Source: an uncultured Bacteroidales bacterium
Lineage (GTDB): Bacteria; Bacteroidota; Bacteroidia; Bacteroidales; F082
Direction: 5' to 3'
DNA length: 34,947 nt
Assembly (NCBI GenBank): GCA_905233685.1
Contig: CAJOEZ010000021.1
Span: 1 to 34,947, forward strand
Made by a program: the position numbers and the translations under genes. This document shows positions 24,338 through 32,289 of this stretch, in pieces. Positions within the stretch are counted from its first letter, which is position 1. Each line of letters opens with the position of its first letter. Below the pieces are notes generated by a model. It was not told where the DNA came from, did not search any database, and saw only the letters and a program-made list of their open reading frames with translations.

Positions 24338-25105
24338 ATGAAACGATACACCTTATTAATATTAATGGCAATCGCCTCGGCGTTCACGGTTGGGGCGAGG
24401 GCGCAACAGTCCGCCGAGCAATGGTTTGAGCAGGCTAACGCCGCCTACAACGCAGGTAGCTATGACACAGCATTGATATTGTACAACAACGTGGTCGACA
24501 ATGGCTTGGAATCCGTGCCGCTCTATTTCAACATGGGAAATACGTACTATAAAATGCGCGAGTATCCCATGGCGATTTACTATTACGAAAAAGCCCTGAA
24601 ACTCGACCCGAGCAACGAGGATGTGCGCACCAACTTGGCCATCGCCAACCTCGCTATCGTTGACAAGATTGAGGAAGTGCCGCAGTCATTCATCGAAAAG
24701 GGTTGGAATGCACTGAAACACTCCTTTTCGGGGCTGCAGTGGACTATCTTGTCCATCGTGGCGTTTGCCCTGCTATTGGTTTCGGTGTTTCTCTTTTTGC
24801 GCTCGCGGAGCATGGGTTTGCGCAAGCTGGGTTTCTTCGTCGGGCTGGTCATGCTCGTCGTGTTTGTCCTGTCGGTGCTTTTCGCATCGCAGCAGAAGCG
24901 AGCCTCGCTGAAGGAAGACCAAGCCATTATCATGACGCCTACGGTGACGGTGAAAAGCACGCCCAACGAGGCCAGCGTTGATTTGTTCGTGTTGCACGAA
25001 GGCACTAAGGTTCAGATTCTTGACGAGGCTGCGGGATGGAACAAAATCAAGATTGCCAACGGCAGTATCGGGTGGCTGCAAGCCGAAACTATGCTTCCGT
25101 TTTGA
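24338..25105 (+). CDS. batE: BatE, TPR and SH3 domain membrane protein
   Basis: A 255-residue protein with a signal peptide (cut after about 22), TPRs at about 26-110, two membrane helices (about 135-155 and 164-184) and a bacterial SH3-like domain (about 195-255, with SVDLFVLHEGTKVQIL and GWLQAE). This layout is that of BatE. The SH3 domain is predicted on the periplasmic side and could touch peptidoglycan (inference). Last gene of the Bat operon; no strong terminator hairpin follows. Confidence 0.92.
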   Translation: MKRYTLLILMAIASAFTVGARAQQSAEQWFEQANAAYNAGSYDTALILYNNVVDNGLESVPLYFNMGNTYYKMREYPMAIYYYEKALKLDPSNEDVRTNLAIANLAIVDKIEEVPQSFIEKGWNALKHSFSGLQWTILSIVAFALLLVSVFLFLRSRSMGLRKLGFFVGLVMLVVFVLSVLFASQQKRASLKEDQAIIMTPTVTVKSTPNEASVDLFVLHEGTKVQILDEAAGWNKIKIANGSIGWLQAETMLPF

Positions 25106-25162
25106 CCAATTTATAGGCACGAAAAAACTTTTTTGAGAAAAAAACGCATTTTTTTTCATTAT

Positions 25163-25196
25163 TTTGTCGAAACTTTGATAGAATGTCCTATATTTG
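25163..25196 (+). promoter_or_regulatory. Promoter of the 25278 T9SS cargo gene
   Basis: TATATTTG (25189-25196) followed by CAG, with TTTG (25163-25166) 22 bases upstream. It gives a leader of about 75 bases. Confidence 0.65.
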
Positions 25197-25277
25197 CAGA
25201 CCAATATTGCAATAAAATAGAGTGAAGAACTCGGTAAAAACGTTTATCAAACAGATAGTTAATCAAATTAAAGTGAT

Positions 25278-28211
25278 ATGAAAAAGAGATTTTTACCCTT
25301 CAGTTTACTACTGGTAATCATGATCTTAGGTCAGTCGATCACCATCGCTGACAATGGCGGACACTATGTGCCGCGCACACAAGGAACTGCCACGGCAGAA
25401 CAGTTTATGAGCGAATTGCGCGTCAATCAGCACACTGGCTTGATTGATCCCGCATGGATGATTAAAGCAGCTCAAACCCAAACAAGGGATGCCTCTGACG
25501 ACCCGCTCTACTGGCTTAGCATGGGTCCCGACAACATGGGCGGTCAAACGACAGCTGTCCTTTATGACAACAAGGTGAACCCCAACACGGGTGGTCCTAC
25601 CGGTGTTATATACATTGGTTCAAAGGGCGGTGGCGTTTACAAATCCTACAACTATGGTATCACTTGGCATCAGGTGGGCGGAAAAGACCTTATGGTCAGC
25701 TGCATGGTGCAGGCCGCTGACGGTACCATTTACGTGGGTACTGGCGACGGCGGTGACGCTGTTACTTACAATGGCCTTGACGAATATGGCTACGACAACA
25801 GCTTTGTTGGTAATGGTATTTACAAAATCGTCAATGATGAAGTGAGTGTCCTTCCCAGCACGGTTCCATCAGCTAATGCTGTTTCGGAGTGGAGCTTTGT
25901 TAATGACATTGCTTTGTTGGGCAACACGATTCTGGCTGCTACGAATGAAGGCCTGAAGAGTTCAAACGACAATGGTGCAACATGGGTCACGGCACTTGAA
26001 GGCGTTTGCGCGGAAGTGAAGGTCGCTCCCGACAACACGCTTGTCGTTTCCTGCGACGGTAAGATTTACATCGGTGCGTTGAACGATTTGGTTTGCCATT
26101 CGGCAGCCAATGTCCAATATGACGAGGACGGTGTCACGATTATTGCCATCCCCACGGCTACTGGTCTTCTTGATGTTGCTGTTGCTCCGACTGATGCCAA
26201 TACGATTTATGCTGCAATTATTGGTTCCAACGGCCGTCATACCGGTTTCTATGTCTCTTATGACAAAGGTGAAACCTGGGTTGTTGCTCTGCCTTCGACC
26301 GATGCGAGCATTGGCCACGATCCGTATGCAACTTATGGCCTTTACAATCACGGAATCTTGGTTGACCCCACTAACAGCGGAATTCTGTATGTTTTGGGTT
26401 ACAATCTTTGGGAATTGCAAAAGCCTGATAATGAGCAAGGTTACTTTATGACGAGACAACTCACCAACGGCTCAAGCTCCACTTATTATGAGCCGAATTA
26501 TCTGCATGTCGGCCTCCACTCCATGGCTTTCAATCCCAATAATGTCAACGAATGCTACGTGGGCACAGATGGTGGTGTCTATAAGGCTACCGTCAAAGAC
26601 GATACGTTCTGGTTCAGCTACTGCAACAGAAACTATATCACGACCCGTATGACCAATGTGGCCTATTCGGGCACAGCCAAGCGTATCCTTACCTCTGGCC
26701 TTGATCATGGCACTGTGTTGATTGCTGGTGCTGAAGGCACTGACACCGAAAGCCACGGTAATTGGGTCAATCCTACGGGTTATAACAGTGGTGCGTTTGA
26801 CGATGCCGCTCAAGGTGGTCCTTGCGCTATTTCCTTGATTAACCCCAATACCATCTTCGTCACCTATAAGGGTGGTCATCTGGAGCGTTCCGAAACCGCT
26901 GGTTACGACTGGGTGTCAACCAACTTCACTTCTTCTGACAACACTTATCCCATTACTTTGGAATCCCTGTTCCGTACGCCGATCCTGTTGTTCGAAAACT
27001 TCAATGATCCTAATAGCATTGAAACTGTACGTTACAGAAACACAACGGGTGCTACGCTTCCTGCTGGCACGGTCATTCAATGCATGAGCCAGAACAACTA
27101 TCCGTTTGATTATACTTTGACGGCTCCTCTTGCTGCAAGTGATTCCATCGACGTGATTGACCGCGTGACTGCCAAATTGTATGTGGCCACCACGAATACA
27201 ATTTTCATGACGAGAATCCCGTTGCAGTTTGCTAAAGAAACCGTGTGGTACAAACTTTCCACCAAGGCTCTCGGCTTCCAAGGCGATCCTCTCTGCATGG
27301 CCATTTCTGAAGATGGCGATGATATGTTCGTTGGCACGAAGGAAGGCATTTTGTATCGTCTTTCCAAATTGAATACTGTTGTCGACAGCATTTCAGCTTC
27401 CACGACGGATACCATCAACTTCAAGGTGACCACCACCGCTATTGAAGTGGCCGGTTCTGGTCAATGCATCACTTCGGTTGCTGTTGACCCGAAAAACGCC
27501 AATAACGTGATTGTCACGTTGGGCAACTATGGCAATGACAATTATGTTTACTATTCCACCAACGCTCTTGCCGACGAACCCACCTTCGTCTCCAAGCAGG
27601 CCAACCTGCCCAAGATGCCCGTGTATTCCTCTGTGATTGAAATGACCACAGGTCATGTGATTATCGGTACGGAACGCGGTATCTACAGAGCCAAGAACAT
27701 CAATAGCGCCAACTGGATTGCTGATTCTGAGATGCTGGGTGAAGTGCCGGTTTGGGAAATGAAGCAGCAACTGGTCTATCAAAATGACCAATATGTTGTG
27801 CTGGCCAGCCCTGAAGACACGATTGTTGAGCTTTATCCTGGTGTCAAGAACACTGGTATCATCTATGCCGCTACTTATGGTAAGGGTACATATCGTTGCG
27901 AGAACTACAAGCTCGTTTCTGGTACTGATGTTCCTGAGATGCCTGTTGTAGCTGCAGAGAAGACCGTCAGCATCTATCCGAATCCTGTCGTCAACCAAGC
28001 TGTTGCTCAGTTTGAGGCTGAAGGCACTGCCAATGTCAGCTATCAGGTGTATGACCTGATGGGTCGCCTGGTGATGAACCAGAACTTGGGCCGTCTGGCA
28101 GAAGGCATGAATGAAATTGAGATTAACATGAGCGGTCTTAGCACTGGCTCTTACATCCTGCGCATCAGCGAGGGTGCACGCACGGCCACTGCCAAGTTCC
28201 TTGTGTATTGA
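25278..28211 (+). CDS. T9SS-exported protein with BNR/Asp-box beta-propeller repeats
   Basis: A 977-residue protein with a signal peptide (MKKRFLPFSLLLVIMILGQS). It has Asp-box-like repeats at 123-130 (SYNYGITW), 229-236 (SNDNGATW) and 327-334 (SYDKGETW), each preceded by strands such as VIYIGSKGGGVY. The pattern predicts a VPS10/sialidase-type propeller over at least 80-460. A further beta region runs to about 890, with a second set of propeller-like strands (MFVGTKEGILYRL, VIIGTERGIYRA). A type A T9SS sorting domain closes it (about 898-977, SIYPNPVVN, YDLMGRLV, GSYILRIS). No sialidase catalytic triad is recognised, so a surface binding or peptidase-associated role is a guess. It has its own promoter and a strong terminator. 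Confidence 0.85.
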   Translation: MKKRFLPFSLLLVIMILGQSITIADNGGHYVPRTQGTATAEQFMSELRVNQHTGLIDPAWMIKAAQTQTRDASDDPLYWLSMGPDNMGGQTTAVLYDNKVNPNTGGPTGVIYIGSKGGGVYKSYNYGITWHQVGGKDLMVSCMVQAADGTIYVGTGDGGDAVTYNGLDEYGYDNSFVGNGIYKIVNDEVSVLPSTVPSANAVSEWSFVNDIALLGNTILAATNEGLKSSNDNGATWVTALEGVCAEVKVAPDNTLVVSCDGKIYIGALNDLVCHSAANVQYDEDGVTIIAIPTATGLLDVAVAPTDANTIYAAIIGSNGRHTGFYVSYDKGETWVVALPSTDASIGHDPYATYGLYNHGILVDPTNSGILYVLGYNLWELQKPDNEQGYFMTRQLTNGSSSTYYEPNYLHVGLHSMAFNPNNVNECYVGTDGGVYKATVKDDTFWFSYCNRNYITTRMTNVAYSGTAKRILTSGLDHGTVLIAGAEGTDTESHGNWVNPTGYNSGAFDDAAQGGPCAISLINPNTIFVTYKGGHLERSETAGYDWVSTNFTSSDNTYPITLESLFRTPILLFENFNDPNSIETVRYRNTTGATLPAGTVIQCMSQNNYPFDYTLTAPLAASDSIDVIDRVTAKLYVATTNTIFMTRIPLQFAKETVWYKLSTKALGFQGDPLCMAISEDGDDMFVGTKEGILYRLSKLNTVVDSISASTTDTINFKVTTTAIEVAGSGQCITSVAVDPKNANNVIVTLGNYGNDNYVYYSTNALADEPTFVSKQANLPKMPVYSSVIEMTTGHVIIGTERGIYRAKNINSANWIADSEMLGEVPVWEMKQQLVYQNDQYVVLASPEDTIVELYPGVKNTGIIYAATYGKGTYRCENYKLVSGTDVPEMPVVAAEKTVSIYPNPVVNQAVAQFEAEGTANVSYQVYDLMGRLVMNQNLGRLAEGMNEIEINMSGLSTGSYILRISEGARTATAKFLVY

Positions 28212-28231
28212 TCAATTGAATGATGAGATAG

Positions 28232-28261
28232 AGCGGAGAACGTTTGTTCTCCGCTTTTTTT
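28232..28261 (+). terminator. Intrinsic terminator after the propeller T9SS gene
   Basis: AGCGGAGAAC pairs perfectly with GTTCTCCGCT around GTTT and is followed by TTTTTT. It ends just 12 bases before the sufE ATG. Confidence 0.88.
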
Positions 28262-28273
28262 ATTACGGAAACT

Positions 28274-28702
28274 ATGACTATCAAAGAGATACAAGAAAGT
28301 ATTGTTGAGGATTTCTCCATGTTCGACGACTGGATGGACCGTTACGCCATGCTCATCGAGATGGGGAAGGAGTGCCCTATCATTGACGACAAATATCGCG
28401 ATGAGGCACATTTGATTAACGGCTGCCAGTCACGCGTATGGCTTAACGCTGAGCTGAAGGATGGCAAAGTGTATTATAGTGCTGACAGCGATGCGGTTAT
28501 TACAAAAGGCATTGTCAACCTGTTGATTAAAGTATTTTCTGGTCAGACTCCAGAGGATATTTTAGCCGCCGACCTCGGTTTTTTGGACGAAATCGGATTG
28601 AAGGAGCACCTCTCGCCGACTCGGTCGAATGGCCTTTTGGCCATGCTGAAACAAATGTTACTGTATGCCGAGGCATTCAAATTGAAGGAGGAAAACGCAT
28701 GA
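28274..28702 (+). CDS. sufE: SufE family sulfur acceptor
   Basis: A 142-residue SufE that receives persulfide sulfur from the cysteine desulfurase SufS and hands it to the SufBCD scaffold. The active-site motif is INGCQSRVW with Cys51, the same number as in E. coli SufE. ATG 28274 is chosen because the frame upstream runs through the terminator hairpin. The stop overlaps the next gene by 4 bases (ATGA). sufBCD and sufS are not in the window. Confidence 0.95.
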   Translation: MTIKEIQESIVEDFSMFDDWMDRYAMLIEMGKECPIIDDKYRDEAHLINGCQSRVWLNAELKDGKVYYSADSDAVITKGIVNLLIKVFSGQTPEDILAADLGFLDEIGLKEHLSPTRSNGLLAMLKQMLLYAEAFKLKEENA

Positions 28703-29058
28703 ACCAAGAAGAGATAAAAACTTTGAAAGAGCGGGTAATCGCTGTTCTGAAGACGATTTACGACCCCGAAATCCCGATCGATATCTGGACGTTGCACTTG
28801 ATTTACGGCGTGGAGGTTGATGTTGAGGGCAACGTGAAAATCGTGATGACTGTGACGGCCCCCAATTGTCCTGTTGCCGAGGTGCTTCCTGCCGAGGTGA
28901 GGCAGAAAGTAGAAGCGATTATGGGCGTGAAAAAAGTCAATGTGGAACTCACTTTTGACCCTGTATGGAGCATCGACATGCTCTCAGACGAAGCCAAAGC
29001 GGAACTGGGCTTGGACGGGGATTTCGGCAGTTTTACTGCGTCAGATTTTTTGTATTAA
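28699..29058 (+). CDS. SufT/MIP18 family Fe-S assembly protein
   Basis: A 119-residue MIP18 (DUF59) protein with DPEIPIDIWTLHLIYGVEV at about 21-39 and VTAPNCPVAEVLP near 54-66, holding the conserved cysteine. A C-terminal segment WSIDMLSDEAKAELG follows the DUF59 fold. Such proteins help maturation or transfer of Fe-S clusters. Translational coupling to sufE supports that role. It is likely equal to the protein often called SufT or PaaD-like in Bacteroidota. Confidence 0.9.
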   Translation: MNQEEIKTLKERVIAVLKTIYDPEIPIDIWTLHLIYGVEVDVEGNVKIVMTVTAPNCPVAEVLPAEVRQKVEAIMGVKKVNVELTFDPVWSIDMLSDEAKAELGLDGDFGSFTASDFLY

Positions 29059-29138
29059 AGTTAAGAGTTAGGAGTGAGTAGTTAGGAGCTAGAATACAAA
29101 TACTCCTCACTTCTCACTCCTCATTTCTCACTATTGAT
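29057..29138. repeat. GTTAAGAG/GTTAGGAG repeat with an inverted copy
   Basis: The sequence after the MIP18-type stop reads AAGTTAAGAGTTAGGAGTGA, with a second GTTAGGAG at 29081. AGGAGTGAG (29070-29078) and CTCACTCCT (29113-29121) form a 9-base inverted repeat, so the convergent genes may share it as a weak two-way terminator. No coding potential. Confidence 0.5.
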
Positions 29139-30008
29139 TTACAGATTATCGTAGTTTTCAAGCAAATCCTTCGCCATTCCAAGGAACATAAACGCCACAG
29201 CATTGAAATCCATGTTCAAGTCCTTGCTGAGGCCGACACGATCCTTGAAAATGGCCACGTTGAACCATTGTAGGCATTGGAAGGCACGATGGAAATAGAG
29301 GCGTTGCAATTCCTCTTTGGTGGGTTTGTGTCCAACATATTCTTCCAATAAGGCCAAGGCCTTGTCGAAGCCCACGTTACCATAGCAGGCAATGTCATAG
29401 AAGGGGTCGTTCATGCCGGCAAACTCCCAGTCCAGCACATAGAGCTTGTCTCCATTGATGACGAGGTTGGTGGGTTGGTAGTCGCAGTGGCAGGGCACTT
29501 TGGGCACATTGGTTTGGGTGGCACGGATGGTGTCTAATTTCTTGCGGAGGTCGAGGTATTCTTGAGGGAACACGAAACCTGTCTCAATGCAATAATCTTG
29601 GTCAGCATCCAAGCGGCCAAAGGCGTTGTAGTCGCGGAATTTCAGGTCGCTGCCATGGATTTTTTTCAGCGCGGCCACCGACATGGCGTTGTAAGAAACT
29701 ACATCCGTTTGCGACATGATGGTGCCTTCCACGTATTCAGCGAGTTTTTCACCCGAGCGGATTTCCACGTATTCCGTTACATTGTTTAGTCCTAATCGGT
29801 TGACTTCCTGGATGTTTTCCCATTCTTCTGCGCGGTCTACGAATTTCTCAGCGAACTTGCCTGGCACGCGGTAAGTGTATTTTTTACCTTGGCTTTCAAC
29901 GACATAGGTATAATTGCTCATGCCCCCTTCAAGACGCATCACAATACGAGCATCGTGGGCATGGAGCAGGGCGTTGACCCTGAAAACGATGTATTCTTCG
30001 ATATTCAT
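29139..30008 (-). CDS. Choline kinase/LicA-like phosphotransferase
   Basis: A 289-residue kinase of the choline/aminoglycoside phosphotransferase fold. The nucleotide loop is LEGGMSNYTYVV near 27-38, the catalytic loop is HCDYQPTN at 174-181 and the metal Asp is in LDWEFAG (Asp192), followed by DPFYDIA. It most resembles LicA-type choline/ethanolamine kinases by these motifs. No nucleotidyltransferase partner is nearby, so the substrate (choline, ethanolamine, thiamine or a sugar) is open. ATG 30008 is chosen; the longer frame to 30038 adds residues overlapping the promoter word. Confidence 0.82.
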   Translation of the reverse strand: MNIEEYIVFRVNALLHAHDARIVMRLEGGMSNYTYVVESQGKKYTYRVPGKFAEKFVDRAEEWENIQEVNRLGLNNVTEYVEIRSGEKLAEYVEGTIMSQTDVVSYNAMSVAALKKIHGSDLKFRDYNAFGRLDADQDYCIETGFVFPQEYLDLRKKLDTIRATQTNVPKVPCHCDYQPTNLVINGDKLYVLDWEFAGMNDPFYDIACYGNVGFDKALALLEEYVGHKPTKEELQRLYFHRAFQCLQWFNVAIFKDRVGLSKDLNMDFNAVAFMFLGMAKDLLENYDNL

Positions 30009-30035
30009 TTTGGTACTTTTTTGCGATTCGAGCGG

Positions 30036-30043
30036 CAAATTTA
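30036..30043 (-). promoter_or_regulatory. Promoter of the kinase gene
   Basis: TAAATTTG on the minus strand, 28 bases before the ATG at 30008. It is divergent from the tRNA promoter 42 bases away. Confidence 0.45.
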
Positions 30044-30084
30044 CATTTTATTTCTCAAATGTGTCGGCGTTTCGGAAAATATTG

Positions 30085-30092
30085 TACTTTTG
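30085..30092 (+). promoter_or_regulatory. Promoter of tRNA-Ala
   Basis: TACTTTTG followed by CAG, about 57 bases before the tRNA 5' end. The -33 word is weak. Confidence 0.5.
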
Positions 30093-30149
30093 CAGCCGCA
30101 ATTCGAAAGATTGGCTATCGCCGAATCAGAGATTTCAACGTAGTTAAAC

Positions 30150-30222
30150 GGGGATTTAGCTCATCTGGTAGAGCGTCAGGTTCGCAATCTGAAGGTGGCC
30201 GGTTCGAGTCCGGTAATCTCCA
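30150..30222 (+). tRNA. tRNA-Ala (anticodon CGC)
   Basis: A complete 73-base cloverleaf. The acceptor stem GGGGATT/AATCTCC contains the G3-U70 pair, the main alanine identity element. The anticodon stem TCAGG/TCTGA encloses TTCGCAA, so the anticodon is CGC, reading GCG. The T arm GCCGG-TTCGAGT-CCGGT has one G-U pair. CCA is not encoded. It is a single tRNA with its own terminator. Confidence 0.95.
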
Positions 30223-30228
30223 CGTGAT

Positions 30229-30263
30229 AAGCAAGTTGCTGGTTTGGGCGACTTGCTTTTTTT
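30229..30263 (+). terminator. Intrinsic terminator after tRNA-Ala
   Basis: AAGCAAGT pairs with ACTTGCTT around a 14-base loop and is followed by a T-run. Confidence 0.8.
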
Positions 30264-30292
30264 GAATGGATTATTCACTAAATCAATTTGTT

Positions 30293-30988
30293 ATGAAGAA
30301 AACCTTATTAATGCTTGTTTTGCTGGTGTGCGCTTTTGCCGCACGAGCGCAATGGACGCTGCAAACCTATGCCGAGTACGACTATACGCGCACTTCGGGA
30401 AGCAGCGTTTCCTTGGCCTTGAAAGCTGATTATCAGTTGGCTGAGAACTTCAACATTGGCTTTGGCTATCAAGGCACGACCTTGAACCGTCACGCCGTTA
30501 ATTTGCAATGGCAAGTTCGGTTGCTCAAGGCGAAGTGCGGCACATTGTATTTGGAGAACCGCTATCTGTATCGCTTGTTCCCCAATTACAACTTGCAAGA
30601 GTTCAGCGCTTTGCTGGACTTGGGCTGGCGTAATCGACACTTTAACTTTCAGTTTGGTTTGTCCAACCATTACACGGCTCCCATCCCGCTGCGCAAAAAC
30701 GGCGGCATGGACGTGGTCTTCGAGCCGATGAATGTTGTTTTAAACATCGAGGGCAACCTCTTCGAGCAAAGTCACCCGTGGAATTTGGGTGCCAGAATTT
30801 CTAACTACCGTGACTTCGTCGTCGAGCGTTTTACGCTGTTTTATAGTATGAACGGCTATTACGATTTCGGCAACGGCTTGAGACTCACGGCTGAAGCTGG
30901 CTTGCATCCCAGCGGCGTGCTCAACCTTACGGCGCAATACAACGGATGGTTTGGCAATGTTGGACTTATTTGGAAACCAAAAAAATGA
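30293..30988 (+). CDS. Exported beta-barrel-like protein
   Basis: A 231-residue protein with a signal peptide ending CAFAARAQ. The rest is a series of amphipathic strands rich in aromatic residues (TLQTYAEYDYTRT, FNIGFGYQGTTLNRHAVNLQ, TLYLENRYLYRLFP, HFNFQFGLSNHY, LTLTAEAGLHPS-like), ending NVGLIWKPKK. This predicts a small outer-membrane beta-barrel (about 10 strands), but I do not recognise a named family. ATG 30293 gives the signal peptide. The stop overlaps the next start by 4 bases, so the protein probably works with the metallophosphoesterase lipoprotein downstream. Confidence 0.72.
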   Translation: MKKTLLMLVLLVCAFAARAQWTLQTYAEYDYTRTSGSSVSLALKADYQLAENFNIGFGYQGTTLNRHAVNLQWQVRLLKAKCGTLYLENRYLYRLFPNYNLQEFSALLDLGWRNRHFNFQFGLSNHYTAPIPLRKNGGMDVVFEPMNVVLNIEGNLFEQSHPWNLGARISNYRDFVVERFTLFYSMNGYYDFGNGLRLTAEAGLHPSGVLNLTAQYNGWFGNVGLIWKPKK

Positions 30989-31896
30989 ACATCATGAAAA
31001 AACAACACCTTATTTTAATGGCCGCAGCCGCCATGATTCTTGCCTCGGGCTGCAACCGTCTTGACGTCCTCGGAATAGTCATCAACCGCAGCGACACCGA
31101 AGCCCGCGTTGCCGACTGGCTTGACTATAACACCCAGCATAGCGAACCCGTCATAGAGAACGCGCCTGACGAGTACCACGTTTATTCTTGTTCCGACTCG
31201 CATTATTCCGGGCGCGACAGCATCGTGCCACAGGGCGAGAAAGACCGCCTCTACAAGTACATCACCGCCGAACGCAATGACCCGATGGCCATTTTTGCCA
31301 TTCATGCAGGCGACATGGTCAACGAGAGCGGTGAGACTGGTTTCATCATGACAGAGGCCGCACTTCAGTATAATGCTAAAACTCAGGCCAAAAACGATCC
31401 GTGTTTCCTCGTTTTGGGCAACCACGATATTTATTTCGACTGTGCCGAGTATTTCAAGAAGCATTTCCACACATCCACCTACACTGTGACCGTGAAGACC
31501 GTGGGCGACTATCAAGACCTCTTTATCTTCCTCGATTCCGGCAACGGCACCTTTGGCCAAAGGCAGACGGAATGGTTGGAGGAAAAGCTCTCGCACAGAG
31601 CGGATTACCGCCATTGTTTCGTCATCAGTCATAACTGGTTGTTCCGCACTTCGTACGACTACACAACAACACCCGCAGCCTACTTGCCGCAAGACGAGCA
31701 ATACGCCTTCATGGACCTGATGAGCAACCATAATGTGGACATGGTGGTGATGGGACATTTCCACCGGAGTGAACAGCGTCAGTTTGGTGGTGTGCAATAC
31801 ATCATGACCAACAACTTGAATGAAGAAGAAATCGCCCCGAGTTATTTGGTGGTTAGTGTGGGGGAGAAGGTGAATTATGAATACATTGAATTATAG
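30985..31896 (+). CDS. Lipoprotein metallophosphoesterase
   Basis: A 303-residue calcineurin-like phosphoesterase. The signal ends in the lipobox LASGC (Cys23), so the protein is expected to be membrane-anchored outside the cytoplasm. Metal-site motifs appear in order: SDSHYS (Asp71, His73), HAGDMVNES (Asp110), LGNHDIY (Asn147? His in GNHD at 145-148), FVISHNW and VMGHFHRS near 260-266. The substrate may be a phosphoester of lipid, nucleotide or sugar type; nothing in the sequence decides. ATG 30985 overlaps the stop of the barrel gene; ATG 30994 is also possible. Confidence 0.85.
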   Translation: MNIMKKQHLILMAAAAMILASGCNRLDVLGIVINRSDTEARVADWLDYNTQHSEPVIENAPDEYHVYSCSDSHYSGRDSIVPQGEKDRLYKYITAERNDPMAIFAIHAGDMVNESGETGFIMTEAALQYNAKTQAKNDPCFLVLGNHDIYFDCAEYFKKHFHTSTYTVTVKTVGDYQDLFIFLDSGNGTFGQRQTEWLEEKLSHRADYRHCFVISHNWLFRTSYDYTTTPAAYLPQDEQYAFMDLMSNHNVDMVVMGHFHRSEQRQFGGVQYIMTNNLNEEEIAPSYLVVSVGEKVNYEYIEL

Positions 31897-31963
31897 TTTT
31901 CTGGTTTCACCCCAATAGCCGTTTGACATCCGGTTGTCACGGTGGGTGAGAATGAAAAACGGA

Positions 31964-31998
31964 AAATCCCTAACTGCTTGATTTTCAGTTAGGGATTT
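31964..31998 (+). terminator. Hairpin terminator after the metallophosphoesterase gene
   Basis: AAATCCCTAACTG and CAGTTAGGGATTT form a perfect 13-pair stem around CTTGATTTT. The right side is followed by CTTGTTATT, a poor T-tract, so its termination strength is uncertain; on the minus strand it is followed by TTCCGTTTTTC. Confidence 0.65.
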
Positions 31999-32014
31999 CT
32001 TGTTATTGGTAGTC

Positions 32015-32071
32015 TCTCCGGGATTACTTCAATGAACCCGTATTGGATTTTATTGGAGTTAATCTCGGAGA
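32015..32071. repeat. Imperfect inverted repeat near the integrase
   Basis: TCTCCGGGATTACTTCAAT (32015-32033) faces ATTGGAGTTAATCTCGGAGA (32052-32071). The outer TCTCCG and GATTA blocks match and there is a 1-base bulge and two mismatches. It could be an integrase core or accessory-factor site, or a weak terminator. Confidence 0.55.
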
Positions 32072-32173
32072 AACTTTGCCCGTAACTTGTTGATTTATAG
32101 GTTAATTATTAAACAATGTTGTTATTTAGAACTAAAACAAATTACTACGAAATATCACATTTTGTGGGTTTGG

Positions 32174-32193
32174 TTGACACGGCGTTGACACGG
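32174..32193 (+). promoter_or_regulatory. Direct repeats TTGACACGG upstream of the integrase
   Basis: Two exact TTGACACGG words at 32174 and 32185, 11 bases apart (one helical turn), with a one-mismatch copy at 31934 (TTGTCACGG). They sit immediately upstream of the -7 word of the integrase gene, where an arm-type integrase site or an operator is expected. Confidence 0.5.
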
Positions 32194-32199
32194 ATTTTG

Positions 32200-32207
32200 T
32201 ATATTTG
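32200..32207 (+). promoter_or_regulatory. Promoter of the integrase gene
   Basis: TATATTTG followed by CAG, about 83 bases before the ATG at 32290. No good TTTG at -33; the GTTG words in the TTGACACGG repeats are 12 and 23 bases upstream, off the usual spacing, which may mean regulation by a bound factor. Confidence 0.5.
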
Positions 32208-32289
32208 CAGTGTCTTTTGAAGGGGTCGGGCTTTCCCCTTTACGAGACATCTAACAGATACATCAACGCAAAATTAAAACTTTTATTTT

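Larger units (their letters stand above)
31897..32289. other. Intergenic stretch before the integrase: terminator, inverted and direct repeats, promoter
   Basis: No gene is seen in these 393 bases. They hold a strong hairpin (31964-31998), an imperfect 19-base inverted repeat (32015-32071), TTGnCACGG words at 31934, 32174 and 32185, and a -7 promoter word at 32200. Together these are what one expects of the boundary of an integrative element, and the chromosome-element junction probably lies here. Confidence 0.55.

Noticed and set aside
30150..30222. tRNA-Ala as the attachment site of the integrase element
   Set aside because: Two complete genes lie between it and the integrase, and no second copy of the tRNA 3' end is seen to the right in this window. 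It could only be an older or larger element.
31015..31797. 260-codon minus-strand frame opposite the metallophosphoesterase
   Set aside because: It is antisense to a gene with all metal-site motifs; a shadow frame.
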